Part shown: piece after piece, positions 55,172-63,371 of the stretch | How the letters are laid out: the number at the start of each line of letters is the position of its first letter | Numbering within the stretch: position 1 is the first letter of the stretch | DNA from: DASTQL01 sp035462375 | GTDB lineage: Bacteria; Actinomycetota; Actinomycetes; Jiangellales; Jiangellaceae | DNA length: 64,000 nucleotides | Assembly: GCA_035462375.1 (NCBI GenBank) | Contig: DATHUJ010000048.1 | Location: 1 to 64,000, forward strand | Direction of reading: 5' to 3' | Translations under genes and position numbers: made by a program | Notes under the pieces: model-generated | Databases searched by the model: none | What the model saw: the letters and a program-made list of their open reading frames with translations, nothing else | Told to the model about the DNA's origin: nothing

Positions 55172-56094
55172 CCACCCTGAGGCGCGCCCGCCACCCGGGG
55201 GCCCGGCCGGGAGCGGTGCAGGCGGTTCCCGTACGCCACCCGGGCCGGTGGGTCGCGATCGTCGTCATCGGCGTGCTCGTCGCCATGGCGGTCAGCAGCG
55301 TTGTCACCAACCCCAACTGGGACTGGGCCTTCCAGCTGGACAACGCCTTCTCGCCGCCGGTGCTGCGCGGCGTGGTCACCACCCTGTGGCTGACGGCAGT
55401 GGCGATGCTCATGGGCGTCGTGCTCGGCGTCATCCTCGCGGTCATGCGTCTGTCGCCGAACCCCGTGCTGACGGGGGCGGCTTGGTTCTACATCTGGCTC
55501 TTCCGCGGCACGCCCGTCTACGTCCAGCTCATCATCTGGGCCACCATCGGCGCGCTCTACAAGCAGATCTCCCTGGGGATCCCGTTCGGCGAGGCGTTCG
55601 TCACCTTCGACACGCGGACACTCATCCCGAACGTCGTGGCCGCCCTGCTGGGCCTGGGCCTCAACGAGGCCGCGTACATGGCGGAGATCGTGCGTGCGGG
55701 CATCCTCTCGGTGGATGAGGGCCAGTCCGAAGCTGCCAGCGCGCTGGGCATGTCGCGGCTGCTGACCCTGCGCCGGATAGTGCTACCGCAGGCGATGCGG
55801 GTCGTCGTCCCGCCGACAGGCAACGAGACGATCTCGATGCTCAAGACCACGTCACTGGTCGTGGCAGTCCCGTACTACGAGCTGCTCTTCAACGCCCAGG
55901 CGATCGGCACCCGCACGTTCCGGCCGTTCCCCATGCTCATCATGGCCAGCCTCTGGTACCTCGCCATGACGTCGGTCCTCATGGTCGGCCAGTACTACAT
56001 CGAGCGCCACTACGCGAAGGGTTCCGTGCGGACCCTGCCGCTCACCCCGGTCCAGCGGCTGCGCCTGCGGCTCACCAAGACGGACCTGCGATGA
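55168..56094 (+). CDS. ABC amino-acid transporter, permease
   Basis: 308 residues with about five spans, preceded by an unusual ~35-residue basic N-terminus. The EAA loop is EAASALGMSRLLTLRRIVLPQA. WLFRGTPVYVQLIIW is typical for HisM/GlnP-type permeases. A single permease gene suggests a homodimer. Overlaps the receptor and ATPase genes by 4 nt each. Confidence 0.93.
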   Translation: MTTLRRARHPGARPGAVQAVPVRHPGRWVAIVVIGVLVAMAVSSVVTNPNWDWAFQLDNAFSPPVLRGVVTTLWLTAVAMLMGVVLGVILAVMRLSPNPVLTGAAWFYIWLFRGTPVYVQLIIWATIGALYKQISLGIPFGEAFVTFDTRTLIPNVVAALLGLGLNEAAYMAEIVRAGILSVDEGQSEAASALGMSRLLTLRRIVLPQAMRVVVPPTGNETISMLKTTSLVVAVPYYELLFNAQAIGTRTFRPFPMLIMASLWYLAMTSVLMVGQYYIERHYAKGSVRTLPLTPVQRLRLRLTKTDLR

Positions 56095-56879
56095 GCACCC
56101 CGACGACCGACCCGACCCCCCCGCCGATGGTCAAGTCCGAGCAGGTGGAGAAGTGGTTCGGCCGCACTCAGGTGCTCAAGGGCATCGACCTCGAGGTGGC
56201 CGAGGGAGACGTCTCCTGCATCATCGGGCCGTCGGGATCGGGCAAGTCCACGTTCCTGCGCTGCATCAACCACCTCGAGGTGGTCGACGCCGGGAGGCTG
56301 TCGGTGGCCGGCGAGCTGATCGGCTACCGCCAGCGCGGCGACAAGCTGCACGAGATGCGCGAGCGGGAGGTCGCACGCCAGCGGCAGGACATCGGCATGG
56401 TCTTCCAGCGGTTCAACCTCTTTCCCCACATGACGGCGATGGGCAACATCATGGAGGCGCCCGTCCGGGTCAAGGGCGAGAGCAAATCTCTTGCCCGGGA
56501 ACGTGCGCAGCGCCTGCTCGACCAGGTGGGCCTCGGCGACCGCGGCGACGCCTACCCGTCCCAGCTGTCGGGTGGTCAGCAGCAGCGCGTGGCGATCGCC
56601 CGGGCTCTCGCCATGGAGCCACGGCTGATGCTCTTCGACGAGCCGACGTCCGCACTGGACCCCGAGCTGGTCGGCGACGTGCTCGACGTCATGCGCCAGC
56701 TGGCGGAGGCCGGGATGACGATGATCGTGGTGACCCACGAGATGGGCTTCGCACGCGAGGTGGGCGACTCGCTCGTCTTCATGGACGACGGCGTCGTCGT
56801 GGAGGCGGGCGAGCCGAGGGAGGTCCTCGCCTCCCCGCAGCACGCCCGGACCCGGACGTTCCTGTCCAAGGTCCTGTGA
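56091..56879 (+). CDS. ABC amino-acid transporter, ATP-binding protein
   Basis: 262 residues. Walker A is GPSGSGKST, the signature is LSGGQQQRVAIARAL, Walker B is LMLFDEPTSALDPE, and the H loop is VVTHEMGFAREV. It is close to GlnQ/HisP-type ATPases. The usual ~14-residue Pro-rich N-terminal tail is present. The stop is 54 bp before repeat element copy 3. Confidence 0.95.
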   Translation: MSTPTTDPTPPPMVKSEQVEKWFGRTQVLKGIDLEVAEGDVSCIIGPSGSGKSTFLRCINHLEVVDAGRLSVAGELIGYRQRGDKLHEMREREVARQRQDIGMVFQRFNLFPHMTAMGNIMEAPVRVKGESKSLARERAQRLLDQVGLGDRGDAYPSQLSGGQQQRVAIARALAMEPRLMLFDEPTSALDPELVGDVLDVMRQLAEAGMTMIVVTHEMGFAREVGDSLVFMDDGVVVEAGEPREVLASPQHARTRTFLSKVL

Positions 56880-56932
56880 CCGGCGGGACGCCCGACGGCC
56901 ACCCCGCCGAGCCATCACCAGGCCGGTCGGGT

Positions 56933-56995
56933 CACCCCTAGGCGTCAACGCCTCGTGATGACCCGACCAGGGTGGTGAACGTGGTCATTCGGGGC
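56933..56995 (-). repeat. 3'-end-associated repeat element, copy 3
   Basis: Read on the minus strand it starts directly after the CsbD stop with GCCCCGAATGACCACGTTCA then ACCACCCTGGTCGGG, followed by a palindromic half with TTGACGCC at its centre (56938-56953). It is between convergent genes (ABC ATPase and CsbD) and is probably a terminator. Confidence 0.78.
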
Positions 56996-57169
56996 TCAGC
57001 CCTTGAAGGCGTCCTTGACGTTCTCGCCGGCCTGCTTGAGGTTGGCCTTGGACTTGTCGGTCTTGCCCTCGGCCTCCATGCTCTCGTTGCCGGTGGCCTT
57101 GCCCCAGGTCTCCTTGGCCGAGCCCTTCAGCTCCTGACCCTTGTTGCTGCTCTTGTCGTCGGCACCCAT
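56996..57169 (-). CDS. CsbD-family stress protein
   Basis: 57 residues, MGADDKSSNKGQELKGSAKE then TWGKATGNESMEAEGKTDKS, the CsbD pattern of a small hydrophilic protein raised by general stress. No cysteine or hydrophobic span. GGAGG lies 6 nt before the ATG at 57169. The stop runs directly into repeat element copy 3. Confidence 0.92.
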   Translation of the reverse strand: MGADDKSSNKGQELKGSAKETWGKATGNESMEAEGKTDKSKANLKQAGENVKDAFKG

Positions 57170-57247
57170 ATGCGACCTCCAGTCGTTCCGGTAGCTGACG
57201 CTGCCTTCCTACCCACCGGTACGCCGGTCACACCCCGGTGAGCTCCG

Positions 57248-57685
57248 TCACAGGGCCCGGTCGATCTGGTCGCGGAGCTCGGCCAACCGACGGCGCACCT
57301 CGTCCAGGGCGGACTGCAGCGACTCGGGCACGGACTCCTTCGCCTGGTCCAGCCGGGCGTCAGCACCGTCGAGCGCTGACCGCGCCTCCTCGAGCCCCTG
57401 CTGCCCGGATGCGCCGGCCTCGGAGCCGGCCTCCTCGAGGGCGTCCTGGGCCTGCTGGGCTGCCTGCTCGGCCTCGTCGAGCGCTCCCTGCACCTCGCCA
57501 GCCGAGCCGCCGGCCTCGTCGACCCGGGCACGTGCCGAGTCGACCTCGTCGGAAACACGGTCGCCCAGCTCCGACGCCCGCTCGCGCGCGTCATCGAGGA
57601 CCTGCTCGGCCTCGCCGCCGCACCCGCCGAGGAACAGCGCGGCAGCAGCCAGGCCGGCGGCGAGCGATCGGGACGTCGTACGCAT
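57248..57685 (-). CDS. Coiled-coil lipoprotein of unknown function
   Basis: 145 residues. The signal peptide ends in LFLGGC (lipidated C22), then an almost unbroken Ala/Glu/Asp-rich helix (ASELGDRVSDEVDSARARVDEA through LAELRDQIDRAL). It probably forms a long coiled coil on the outer side of the membrane. It is 79 bp from the CsbD gene on the same strand. The ATG at 57685 is preferred over ATGs up to 57733 because the signal peptide begins there. Confidence 0.78.
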   Translation of the reverse strand: MRTTSRSLAAGLAAAALFLGGCGGEAEQVLDDARERASELGDRVSDEVDSARARVDEAGGSAGEVQGALDEAEQAAQQAQDALEEAGSEAGASGQQGLEEARSALDGADARLDQAKESVPESLQSALDEVRRRLAELRDQIDRAL

Positions 57686-57749
57686 CGGGACCTCGCAGAG
57701 CAGTCGGGAACGTGACGGAAGGCATCCCATCATCGCCTGGGTCCCCCTG

Positions 57750-58694
57750 TCAGGGCCGCGCCGCCGGCGGGTGTCGGTACCCGTCGAGCGTCTCGGCCAG
57801 GATCGACTCCCAGGGCGTCGGCTGGATCCCGTACGTCGCCCTGGTGGCCGAGTCGTCCAGGACGAACGGGTGGCGGAACTGGTAGAGCACCTCCACCAGC
57901 GCGCCGGCCTCCGGCCGGACCAGTCCGGCGAGCCGCAACGCTGCGGACGGCAGCGTCCTCACGGGGACGGGGCCCACGCCGGCGACCCGGCACAGGTCGT
58001 GGACGGCCTCGCGCTGCGTACGCGGCGGGTTGGAGGGCACGTGCCAGACCCGACCGTAGGCGCCCGGCGCCGCCGCGACTGTGACGAGGGTCCTGGCCAC
58101 ATCGCGGACCCCCGTCCACGAGTGCGCCTGGTCGTCCCTGCCCAGCACCCGTACCGGCCGGCCGGCCAGCACGCGGGGTGCCACTCGGTCGCCGAGGTGG
58201 CTCTGATCGGACGGGCAGACGTAGTCGGAGCCTCGCACCTCGACCACACGCACCCGACCCTCCTCGTGCGCTGTGAGCGCGTCCAGCCACATCCGAGCCC
58301 GGACGGCACCCTTGGGCCCCACCGGACGCATCGGGAGGTCGGGCGTCATCGGTCCGTCGACCCGGCCGTAGGGGTAGAGGTTTGACACCGTCGCCAGTAC
58401 CGCACCGTGGCGCTCCGCCACGGTGAGCAACGCTGCCGCGAGCGACGGCCACTCCTCCGGCCACCGGTGGTAGGCGGGGTTTGCGCAGTTGTACAGCACG
58501 ACGGCGCCATCGGCGGCAGCGGTCAGCTGCTGGACCGCGGCTGCGTCACACGCGGAGCACTCGACACCCGGGACCGCGACGTCCCGGCCCGAGCGACTGA
58601 TCACCCGGACGCGGTGCCCGACCGAGCTCAGCAGCTCGGCGGTCGCCCGCCCGACCGCCCCGGCCCCGACGACGACGTGGAGCTCCTGGCTCAT
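57750..58694 (-). CDS. NAD-dependent epimerase/dehydratase-family protein
   Basis: 314 residues of the extended SDR/atypical type. The N-terminal VVVGAGAVGRATAELL is the Rossmann loop (GAGAVG rather than the GxxGxxG of classical epimerases). SNLYPYGRVDG contains the candidate Tyr, and the family region YGRVWHVPSNPPRTQREAVHDL follows. The active Y-x3-K is weak, so it may be a binding protein rather than an enzyme. It starts at ATG 58694. Confidence 0.82.
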   Translation of the reverse strand: MSQELHVVVGAGAVGRATAELLSSVGHRVRVISRSGRDVAVPGVECSACDAAAVQQLTAAADGAVVLYNCANPAYHRWPEEWPSLAAALLTVAERHGAVLATVSNLYPYGRVDGPMTPDLPMRPVGPKGAVRARMWLDALTAHEEGRVRVVEVRGSDYVCPSDQSHLGDRVAPRVLAGRPVRVLGRDDQAHSWTGVRDVARTLVTVAAAPGAYGRVWHVPSNPPRTQREAVHDLCRVAGVGPVPVRTLPSAALRLAGLVRPEAGALVEVLYQFRHPFVLDDSATRATYGIQPTPWESILAETLDGYRHPPAARP

Positions 58695-58849
58695 CTGCCA
58701 CCCCTCGATTGCACGGAGTCCTCGACCGGCGCGCCTGACTGCGCCAGGCCTTCCTCGACGTGGAAGGTGGGTCGGCTGGCGGGCCTGCTGGGGCTGCCCG
58801 CCCGACCCGACCGACGACAGAGGTTCGCACCCGCCGGCGTGCCGACCCG

Positions 58850-59284
58850 TCAGTGCTGCGAGGACGGCGGGCGCACCGCCACGAAGCGCCGCCCGGTGAT
58901 CTCCGTCGGGTGGACCCGGACGAACCACTGCTTGGGGTGGGAGCTCCACGGCACGAGCGGCAGCTCCTCGGCCCGCTCGATGTCGCGGAAGCGCTCCAGC
59001 CGCTCGGGGACGCCCTTGACCACGACACTCCACGCCTCGCCGAAGGAACGGTCGTAGCCGTCGGCCTCTACGGCGACGCGCCCCGACACGACTGCAGCAG
59101 CAAGCTTCGTGCCCTCTCCGGTGGCAAAGACCACCGTCCGCTCGTCGACCACGGCGTTGACCGGGAAGATCTCCAGATCGTCGCCCACGACGACGGCGAG
59201 GCGCACGACGTCGGCGGTGGACAGCAGCTCCCAGGACGCCGCCTCGTCGAGGATGGTCATGCCGGTACGGGGATCGGTGGTCAT
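58850..59284 (-). CDS. Pyridoxamine 5'-phosphate oxidase-family (PPOX) flavin-binding protein
   Basis: 144 residues. WELLSTADVVRLAVVVGDDLEIFPVNAVVDERTVVFATGEGTKLAAAV is the split-barrel pattern of the actinobacterial PPOX/Rv1155-like family. It probably binds FMN or F420 and reduces small molecules. GTG and ATG alternatives at the N-terminus are close together; the start at 59284 is used. Confidence 0.87.
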   Translation of the reverse strand: MTTDPRTGMTILDEAASWELLSTADVVRLAVVVGDDLEIFPVNAVVDERTVVFATGEGTKLAAAVVSGRVAVEADGYDRSFGEAWSVVVKGVPERLERFRDIERAEELPLVPWSSHPKQWFVRVHPTEITGRRFVAVRPPSSQH

Positions 59285-59404
59285 GCCCCACTATGGGGTG
59301 CCGGCGCCCGGGCGGGCCAGGGTCTTCGGACCGTGCCTGGACAGGGGACTTACGGCCCGGCGGGGTTAGCCTGCCCGCAGCAACGGCGGCGGGGAGCAGC
59401 GACC

Positions 59405-60115
59405 ATGACCGGCTGGCAGGGCGACGACGCCCCACGAGCGGACACCGGCCCGATCTGGGCGACCGCGACCGGGACCGGGGCGACCGGGCGAGGCCCGACC
59501 GGGACCGGGGCCGATGGGAGCGACGTGGGGGCCGCGACGAGCATCACGGCCGCCATCCCCCGCTCCCGGAAGGCGGGCGCCTCCGGCGAGGCGCAGCCAC
59601 CACCACCCGTACGCCGACGTCGTCGGCCGTGGGGCTGGATCACACTCACCACCCTGCTCGTGCTGGCGTTGGCGGGGGCCTCGGCCCTCGCCGCATACCT
59701 GTGGCAGACGACGACGGCCTGGCAGGACGAGACCGTGCGCGTGGAGTCGGTGGCCACCGACCTGCGGGCCGAACGTGACGAGCTCGCGGCGGAGTTGGAC
59801 CAGTCCGCCCGCGACCTCGCGGCCACCGACCAGCAGCTGCGGGAGGCGCAGGACCGGATCTCCGAGCTGGCGCAGGAGAAGGCGCAGACCGCCGACGAGC
59901 GCGAGATCGCCCGGCTGCTGGTGACGTCGGTGGCCGGCGTCGCCACCCAGCTGGAGACGTGCGTCCGCGGCCAGGACCAGCTGATCACCGCGCTGTCGGA
60001 CCTCGAGGCGTACGACCCGGAGTCGGTCGTGGAGTACGCGGAGTCGGTGCGGGCGGCCTGCACCCAGGCGCTGCGCGGCAACGAGGAGGTCCAGCGGATC
60101 GTGGGCGCCGAGTGA
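59405..60115 (+). CDS. Membrane-anchored coiled-coil protein, coupled to serine protease
   Basis: 236 residues. The first ~75 residues are low-complexity (T/G/A/P-rich, then a basic RRRRRPWGW), then one span (ITLTTLLVLALAGASALAAYLW), then a long coiled coil (VESVATDLRAERDELAAELDQSARDLAA). It faces outside after the span. Its stop overlaps the protease GTG by GTGA, so the two proteins probably work together, for example as substrate presenter and protease. The function is not known. Confidence 0.75.
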   Translation: MTGWQGDDAPRADTGPIWATATGTGATGRGPTGTGADGSDVGAATSITAAIPRSRKAGASGEAQPPPPVRRRRRPWGWITLTTLLVLALAGASALAAYLWQTTTAWQDETVRVESVATDLRAERDELAAELDQSARDLAATDQQLREAQDRISELAQEKAQTADEREIARLLVTSVAGVATQLETCVRGQDQLITALSDLEAYDPESVVEYAESVRAACTQALRGNEEVQRIVGAE

Positions 60116-60855
60116 GGCGATCGCTCACAGCACTCGTGGCCGCAGTCGCCACCACGCTGGCGGCGTCCGGCTGCGCCCTCCGCGACGAGCTGCCCGACTT
60201 ACCCGATGCCGCGCCCGTCGTCACGGCCGCACCCACCGGCCCCGGTCCCCGCCCCGATGCCGCGCCGACGACGCTGTCGCCCGATGGCTTCCGAACGACG
60301 GAGCGGGTGGCGGTCCGCATCCGCAACGTCGGCTGTGGCGGGGTCGGTACGGGCAGCGGCTTCGCCGTCGGCGAGGACATCCTCGTCACCAACCGCCACG
60401 TCGTGGCCGGCGCCGAGACGCTCCAGCTGAGCACCTACGACGGGCAGGACATCCTCGTCGAGACGGCCGGCTCCGCCGTGGTCGCCGACCTCGCCCTCGT
60501 CCGGACCAAGGACGCGCTCCCGGCAGCGGTCACGCTCGCACCCGCCGACCCGGAGCTGGGCGACGCCGTCGAGATCGTGGGCTACCCCGGCGGGGGCCGG
60601 CTGACGTCCAGCACGGGTCGCGTCCTGGGCTACCAGGACGACCCGCTCGGCGCGAACGCGGGCCGGGTCATGGTGACCGGCGCCGAGGCGCAGCCGGGCT
60701 CGTCGGGCAGCCCCGTCTACGACGCGGAGGGACGCGTCGTCGGCGTCGTCTACGCGGCGAGCAGGGAGGGCGACGCGGCCCTCGCCATCCCCGTGACGAC
60801 GCTTCGACAGCTGCTCGAGTCGGCGAGCTTCGACGCCGTCGCTCCCTGCGACTGA
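60112..60855 (+). CDS. Lipoprotein trypsin-like serine protease
   Basis: 247 residues. A lipobox LAASGC ends the signal sequence (C21); after a Pro-rich linker comes a chymotrypsin-fold domain with H96 (TNRHVV), D126 (VVADLALV) and S198 (PGSSGSP). It is like the MarP/HtrA-type proteases but has no PDZ domain. It should act at the outer face of the membrane. The GTG start is coupled to the coiled-coil protein by GTGA. Confidence 0.88.
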   Translation: MRRSLTALVAAVATTLAASGCALRDELPDLPDAAPVVTAAPTGPGPRPDAAPTTLSPDGFRTTERVAVRIRNVGCGGVGTGSGFAVGEDILVTNRHVVAGAETLQLSTYDGQDILVETAGSAVVADLALVRTKDALPAAVTLAPADPELGDAVEIVGYPGGGRLTSSTGRVLGYQDDPLGANAGRVMVTGAEAQPGSSGSPVYDAEGRVVGVVYAASREGDAALAIPVTTLRQLLESASFDAVAPCD

Positions 60856-60891
60856 CCCGTACGGCGGCGGACCTGTCGCACAATGGTGCGC

Positions 60892-61524
60892 GTGACCGAG
60901 GTACCGGAGCCCCACCGACCGCGGCGGCCGCAGCTGCGCGGGAGCTGGGACGACCTGACCGGCGAGGCCGACCCGGCCGACCGGACCGCGGTGGCGCACG
61001 CAACGGCGGCGGCGGTCGTCCGCGCCGGACGCGACCGGGACGCCGACCCGGCGCGCACCAGCCGGCTGGTCGGCCTGGTCGACGAGGTGGGCCTCGACGA
61101 GCTCGCCGAGCTGTGGCAGGACAGCGAGGGCGACACCCTGCCGGGCACGCTCTGGTCGCTGTACCTGCTGCGCACCTGGGTGCACCGGGAGGGGGTGGAG
61201 GCTGCCCGGCTCTTCGCTGCGGGCCGGCACGTGGCCGAGGTGTCCAGCGTCGTCGCCGGCGTGGCGGACCCACCCGGACCGGACGAGGTGGCAGCGCTCG
61301 GTGACGCCGTGCTCACGAGCGCCTTCGACGGTGACTTCGCGGTCGCGCTCGAACGGGCCGGAGCCTTCTGCCGCGTCGTCTCCGCCGGTCGCGCCCACCT
61401 CGCCGACGTGGAACCGGACCCCGAGTCCGGCGAGCGGCTCACGCGGCTCGCCGGTGGCAACCTGAGGATGGCCGAACAGCTCGAACACGCGGCTGCGCTC
61501 TGGCGGGGCGGCGCCCTGCTGTGA
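60892..61524 (+). CDS. Conserved actinobacterial protein of unknown function
   Basis: 210 residues, soluble and mostly helical. LPGTLWSLYLLRTWVHREGVEAARLFAAGRHVAEV and FDGDFAVALERAGAFCRVVSAGRAHL are conserved in actinobacterial relatives, some of which carry misleading names such as RNA polymerase subunit beta. I do not recognise a function. The GTG at 60892 with CACAAT 7 nt upstream is used; ATG at 60883 is possible. Confidence 0.7.
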   Translation: MTEVPEPHRPRRPQLRGSWDDLTGEADPADRTAVAHATAAAVVRAGRDRDADPARTSRLVGLVDEVGLDELAELWQDSEGDTLPGTLWSLYLLRTWVHREGVEAARLFAAGRHVAEVSSVVAGVADPPGPDEVAALGDAVLTSAFDGDFAVALERAGAFCRVVSAGRAHLADVEPDPESGERLTRLAGGNLRMAEQLEHAAALWRGGALL

Positions 61525-61567
61525 CGCGCCTCGTGTGACGTGCACCGCGCCGCCCGCCTCCCACGTT

Positions 61568-61595
61568 GGGAACACTCCGGGCCCTGGGGTAGTTT
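61568..61595 (+). promoter_or_regulatory. SigR/SigH-like promoter upstream of DUF2157 gene
   Basis: GGGAAC, 18 nt, then GTT. This agrees with the GGAAT/C-N18-GTT pattern of the thiol-stress sigma factor SigR/SigH. The same bases can also be read as TTGGGA-N18-TAGTTT for the main sigma factor, so the assignment is uncertain. Confidence 0.45.
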
Positions 61596-61599
61596 CGTC

Positions 61600-61798
61600 C
61601 GTGGCGACAGCCCTCCGGGGCCCTCGCCGGGCGTCGGACCGCGGTAGCCCCGGGTCCCACTGTTCGCCGCCACGAGCGGCCGATGCGCCGTGAGGCGCTC
61701 CCGGTCCGGCGTCCCACAACCATCGAGGCCAGGTCCCCACCGGGGTGCTAGGCCTTTGTACTCACGACTTCGCCACCTCTCGAGGTGACGATGTGGGC
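61600..61798 (+). other. About 200-nt structured leader before DUF2157 gene
   Basis: No gene fits here. GTGGCG (61601-61606) pairs with CGCCAC (61668-61673), and further G+C-rich inverted stretches follow. A transcript starting near 61600 would carry this as a 5' leader. It could be a regulatory RNA or attenuator, but no known class is recognised. Confidence 0.4.
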
Positions 61799-62908
61799 AT
61801 GAGCACCGACCACGACGTGCAGGCCGCGGGCACCGATCCCGCGCCCGCAACGGGCGCCGACCCCGCGCCGCCGGGCCCCGGCACCGATCCGCGTCTCGAC
61901 GCAGCGCTGGAGCGGCTCGTCGTCGACGGCACCCTCGCACCCGAGCAGGCCGTGGCCGTCGGGAGCGCGCTCGCCCCGCTGCTGCCGGCCACAGCTCCGG
62001 GTGCGCCGCCCCCGACCGGTGTCACAGGCCCGGGGCACCCAGCGCCGGCGCTGCGCACCCGGCTGGCCGAGATCGCCGGCTACGTCGGTGCCGCGCTGGT
62101 GGTCGGGGCGGCGTTCTTCTTCGTCTCCGAGCAGTGGGACGAGCTGTCGACGGGCGGGCGGATCGGCATCCTGGTCGGCATCGCGGCGATCCTGGCTGTC
62201 GCCGCGATCGCCGTCGTCCTCACGGCTCCGGGGCGGCTGGCTTCGGTGCGGTCGGGCGACGAGCCGGTCCGGCGACGGCTGGTGAGCACCCTGGCCACCG
62301 GCGCGGCAGCATCCGTCGCCTTCGCCGCCGGCGTCGCCCTCGAGGCCGGCACCGCCTCCGAACAGACGACGGTCCTCGTCGCCGCCCTGAGCGGCCTGGC
62401 CGTCGTCGCGGCGGGCTACGCGGTCGCCCCCTCGCTCGTCGGCCAGCTCGGAGGTGCTGCGGCCGCTGTCGTCGCCACGACGTCCGCCGTCAGCATCGGC
62501 GACACTTCGGGTAGCTCCGAGGTCGGTCTCGGCCTGTTCGGTCTCGGCCTGGCCTGGGCGGTCCTGGTCGCGGTCGGCGTGTTTCGCGAGCGCCTCGCCG
62601 GCACCATCGTCGCCGGTGCGCTGGCCCTGCTCGGTGCCCAGCTCCTGTACGCCGACGAGGGCACGCGCCCCTGGTCGTACGTCCTCACGCTGCTCGTCGT
62701 CCTGGTGGCCTTCGCCACCTACACGAGGTGGCCCTCCTGGCCGCTGCTCGGCGTCGGCGTCGTGGGTGCGACCGTGCTCGTACCGGAGTTCCTCAGCGAC
62801 GTCACCGGTGGCTCGCTCGGAGTCAGCGGGGTCATGCTTGCAGCGGGGGTCGCGCTCCTGGCCTCGAGCGCCGTGGGCCTGCGGCTGCGCCGCGAGGTGT
62901 CGTCCTGA
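61799..62908 (+). CDS. DUF2157-type multi-pass membrane protein
   Basis: 369 residues. A ~90-residue soluble part (RLDAALERLVVDGTLAPEQAVAVGSAL, a DUF2157-like helix) is followed by about eight spans with IAGYVGAALVVGAAFFFVSEQWDEL at the first. The role is unknown. The ATG at 61799 was chosen; a ~200-nt leader precedes it. Confidence 0.78.
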   Translation: MSTDHDVQAAGTDPAPATGADPAPPGPGTDPRLDAALERLVVDGTLAPEQAVAVGSALAPLLPATAPGAPPPTGVTGPGHPAPALRTRLAEIAGYVGAALVVGAAFFFVSEQWDELSTGGRIGILVGIAAILAVAAIAVVLTAPGRLASVRSGDEPVRRRLVSTLATGAAASVAFAAGVALEAGTASEQTTVLVAALSGLAVVAAGYAVAPSLVGQLGGAAAAVVATTSAVSIGDTSGSSEVGLGLFGLGLAWAVLVAVGVFRERLAGTIVAGALALLGAQLLYADEGTRPWSYVLTLLVVLVAFATYTRWPSWPLLGVGVVGATVLVPEFLSDVTGGSLGVSGVMLAAGVALLASSAVGLRLRREVSS

Positions 62909-62940
62909 CCGTCCGGTGAGTCGGGCTGCCCTCTCCCCGG

Positions 62941-63291
62941 TCAGCCCCAGCCCAGCTCGTGCAGGCGTCGGTCGTCGATCCCGAAGTGGTGCGCCACCTC
63001 GTGGACGACGGTGACGAGGACCTCCTCGACGACGTCCTCGTACGAGGTGCAGGCCCGGAGGATCGGCAGGCGGAACAGGCGGATCGTGTCAGGCAGCACC
63101 CCTGCGTACCAGGTGTCCCGTTCGGTGATCGGGGTGCCCTCGTAGAGCCCGAGCACCTCCGGCCCACCTTCCGGTGAGTCTTCCTCGACGAGCACGACGA
63201 CGTTGTCCATGAGGCGGGCGAGCTCGTCGGGGATCTCGTCCAGTGCCTCGGACACGAGTTCCTCGAACTCGGCCTCGCTCACGTCCAGCAC
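62941..63291 (-). CDS. Zincin-like metallopeptidase (TTHA0227 family)
   Basis: 116 residues. The zinc motif is H97-E98-V-A-H101 followed by HFGIDD, the minimal zincin of the MMP_TTHA0227 family. LMDNVVVLVEEDSP and PDTIRLFRLPI are other family marks. The substrate is unknown. It starts with GTG at 63291 (VLDVSEAEFEELV); longer forms begin at upstream GTGs. It converges with the DUF2157 gene. Confidence 0.86.
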   Translation of the reverse strand: MLDVSEAEFEELVSEALDEIPDELARLMDNVVVLVEEDSPEGGPEVLGLYEGTPITERDTWYAGVLPDTIRLFRLPILRACTSYEDVVEEVLVTVVHEVAHHFGIDDRRLHELGWG

Positions 63292-63371
63292 GTTGCCCAG
63301 TCTGCCGTCCCATCCGCCCACCAGGCGGCCCGACGACACAGGTACGGGCCGGACTGTGTTACCAACCTCGG

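Noticed and set aside
54263..56879. Amino-acid ABC operon as unusual
   Set aside because: Receptor, permease and ATPase in order with 4-nt overlaps is an ordinary arrangement.
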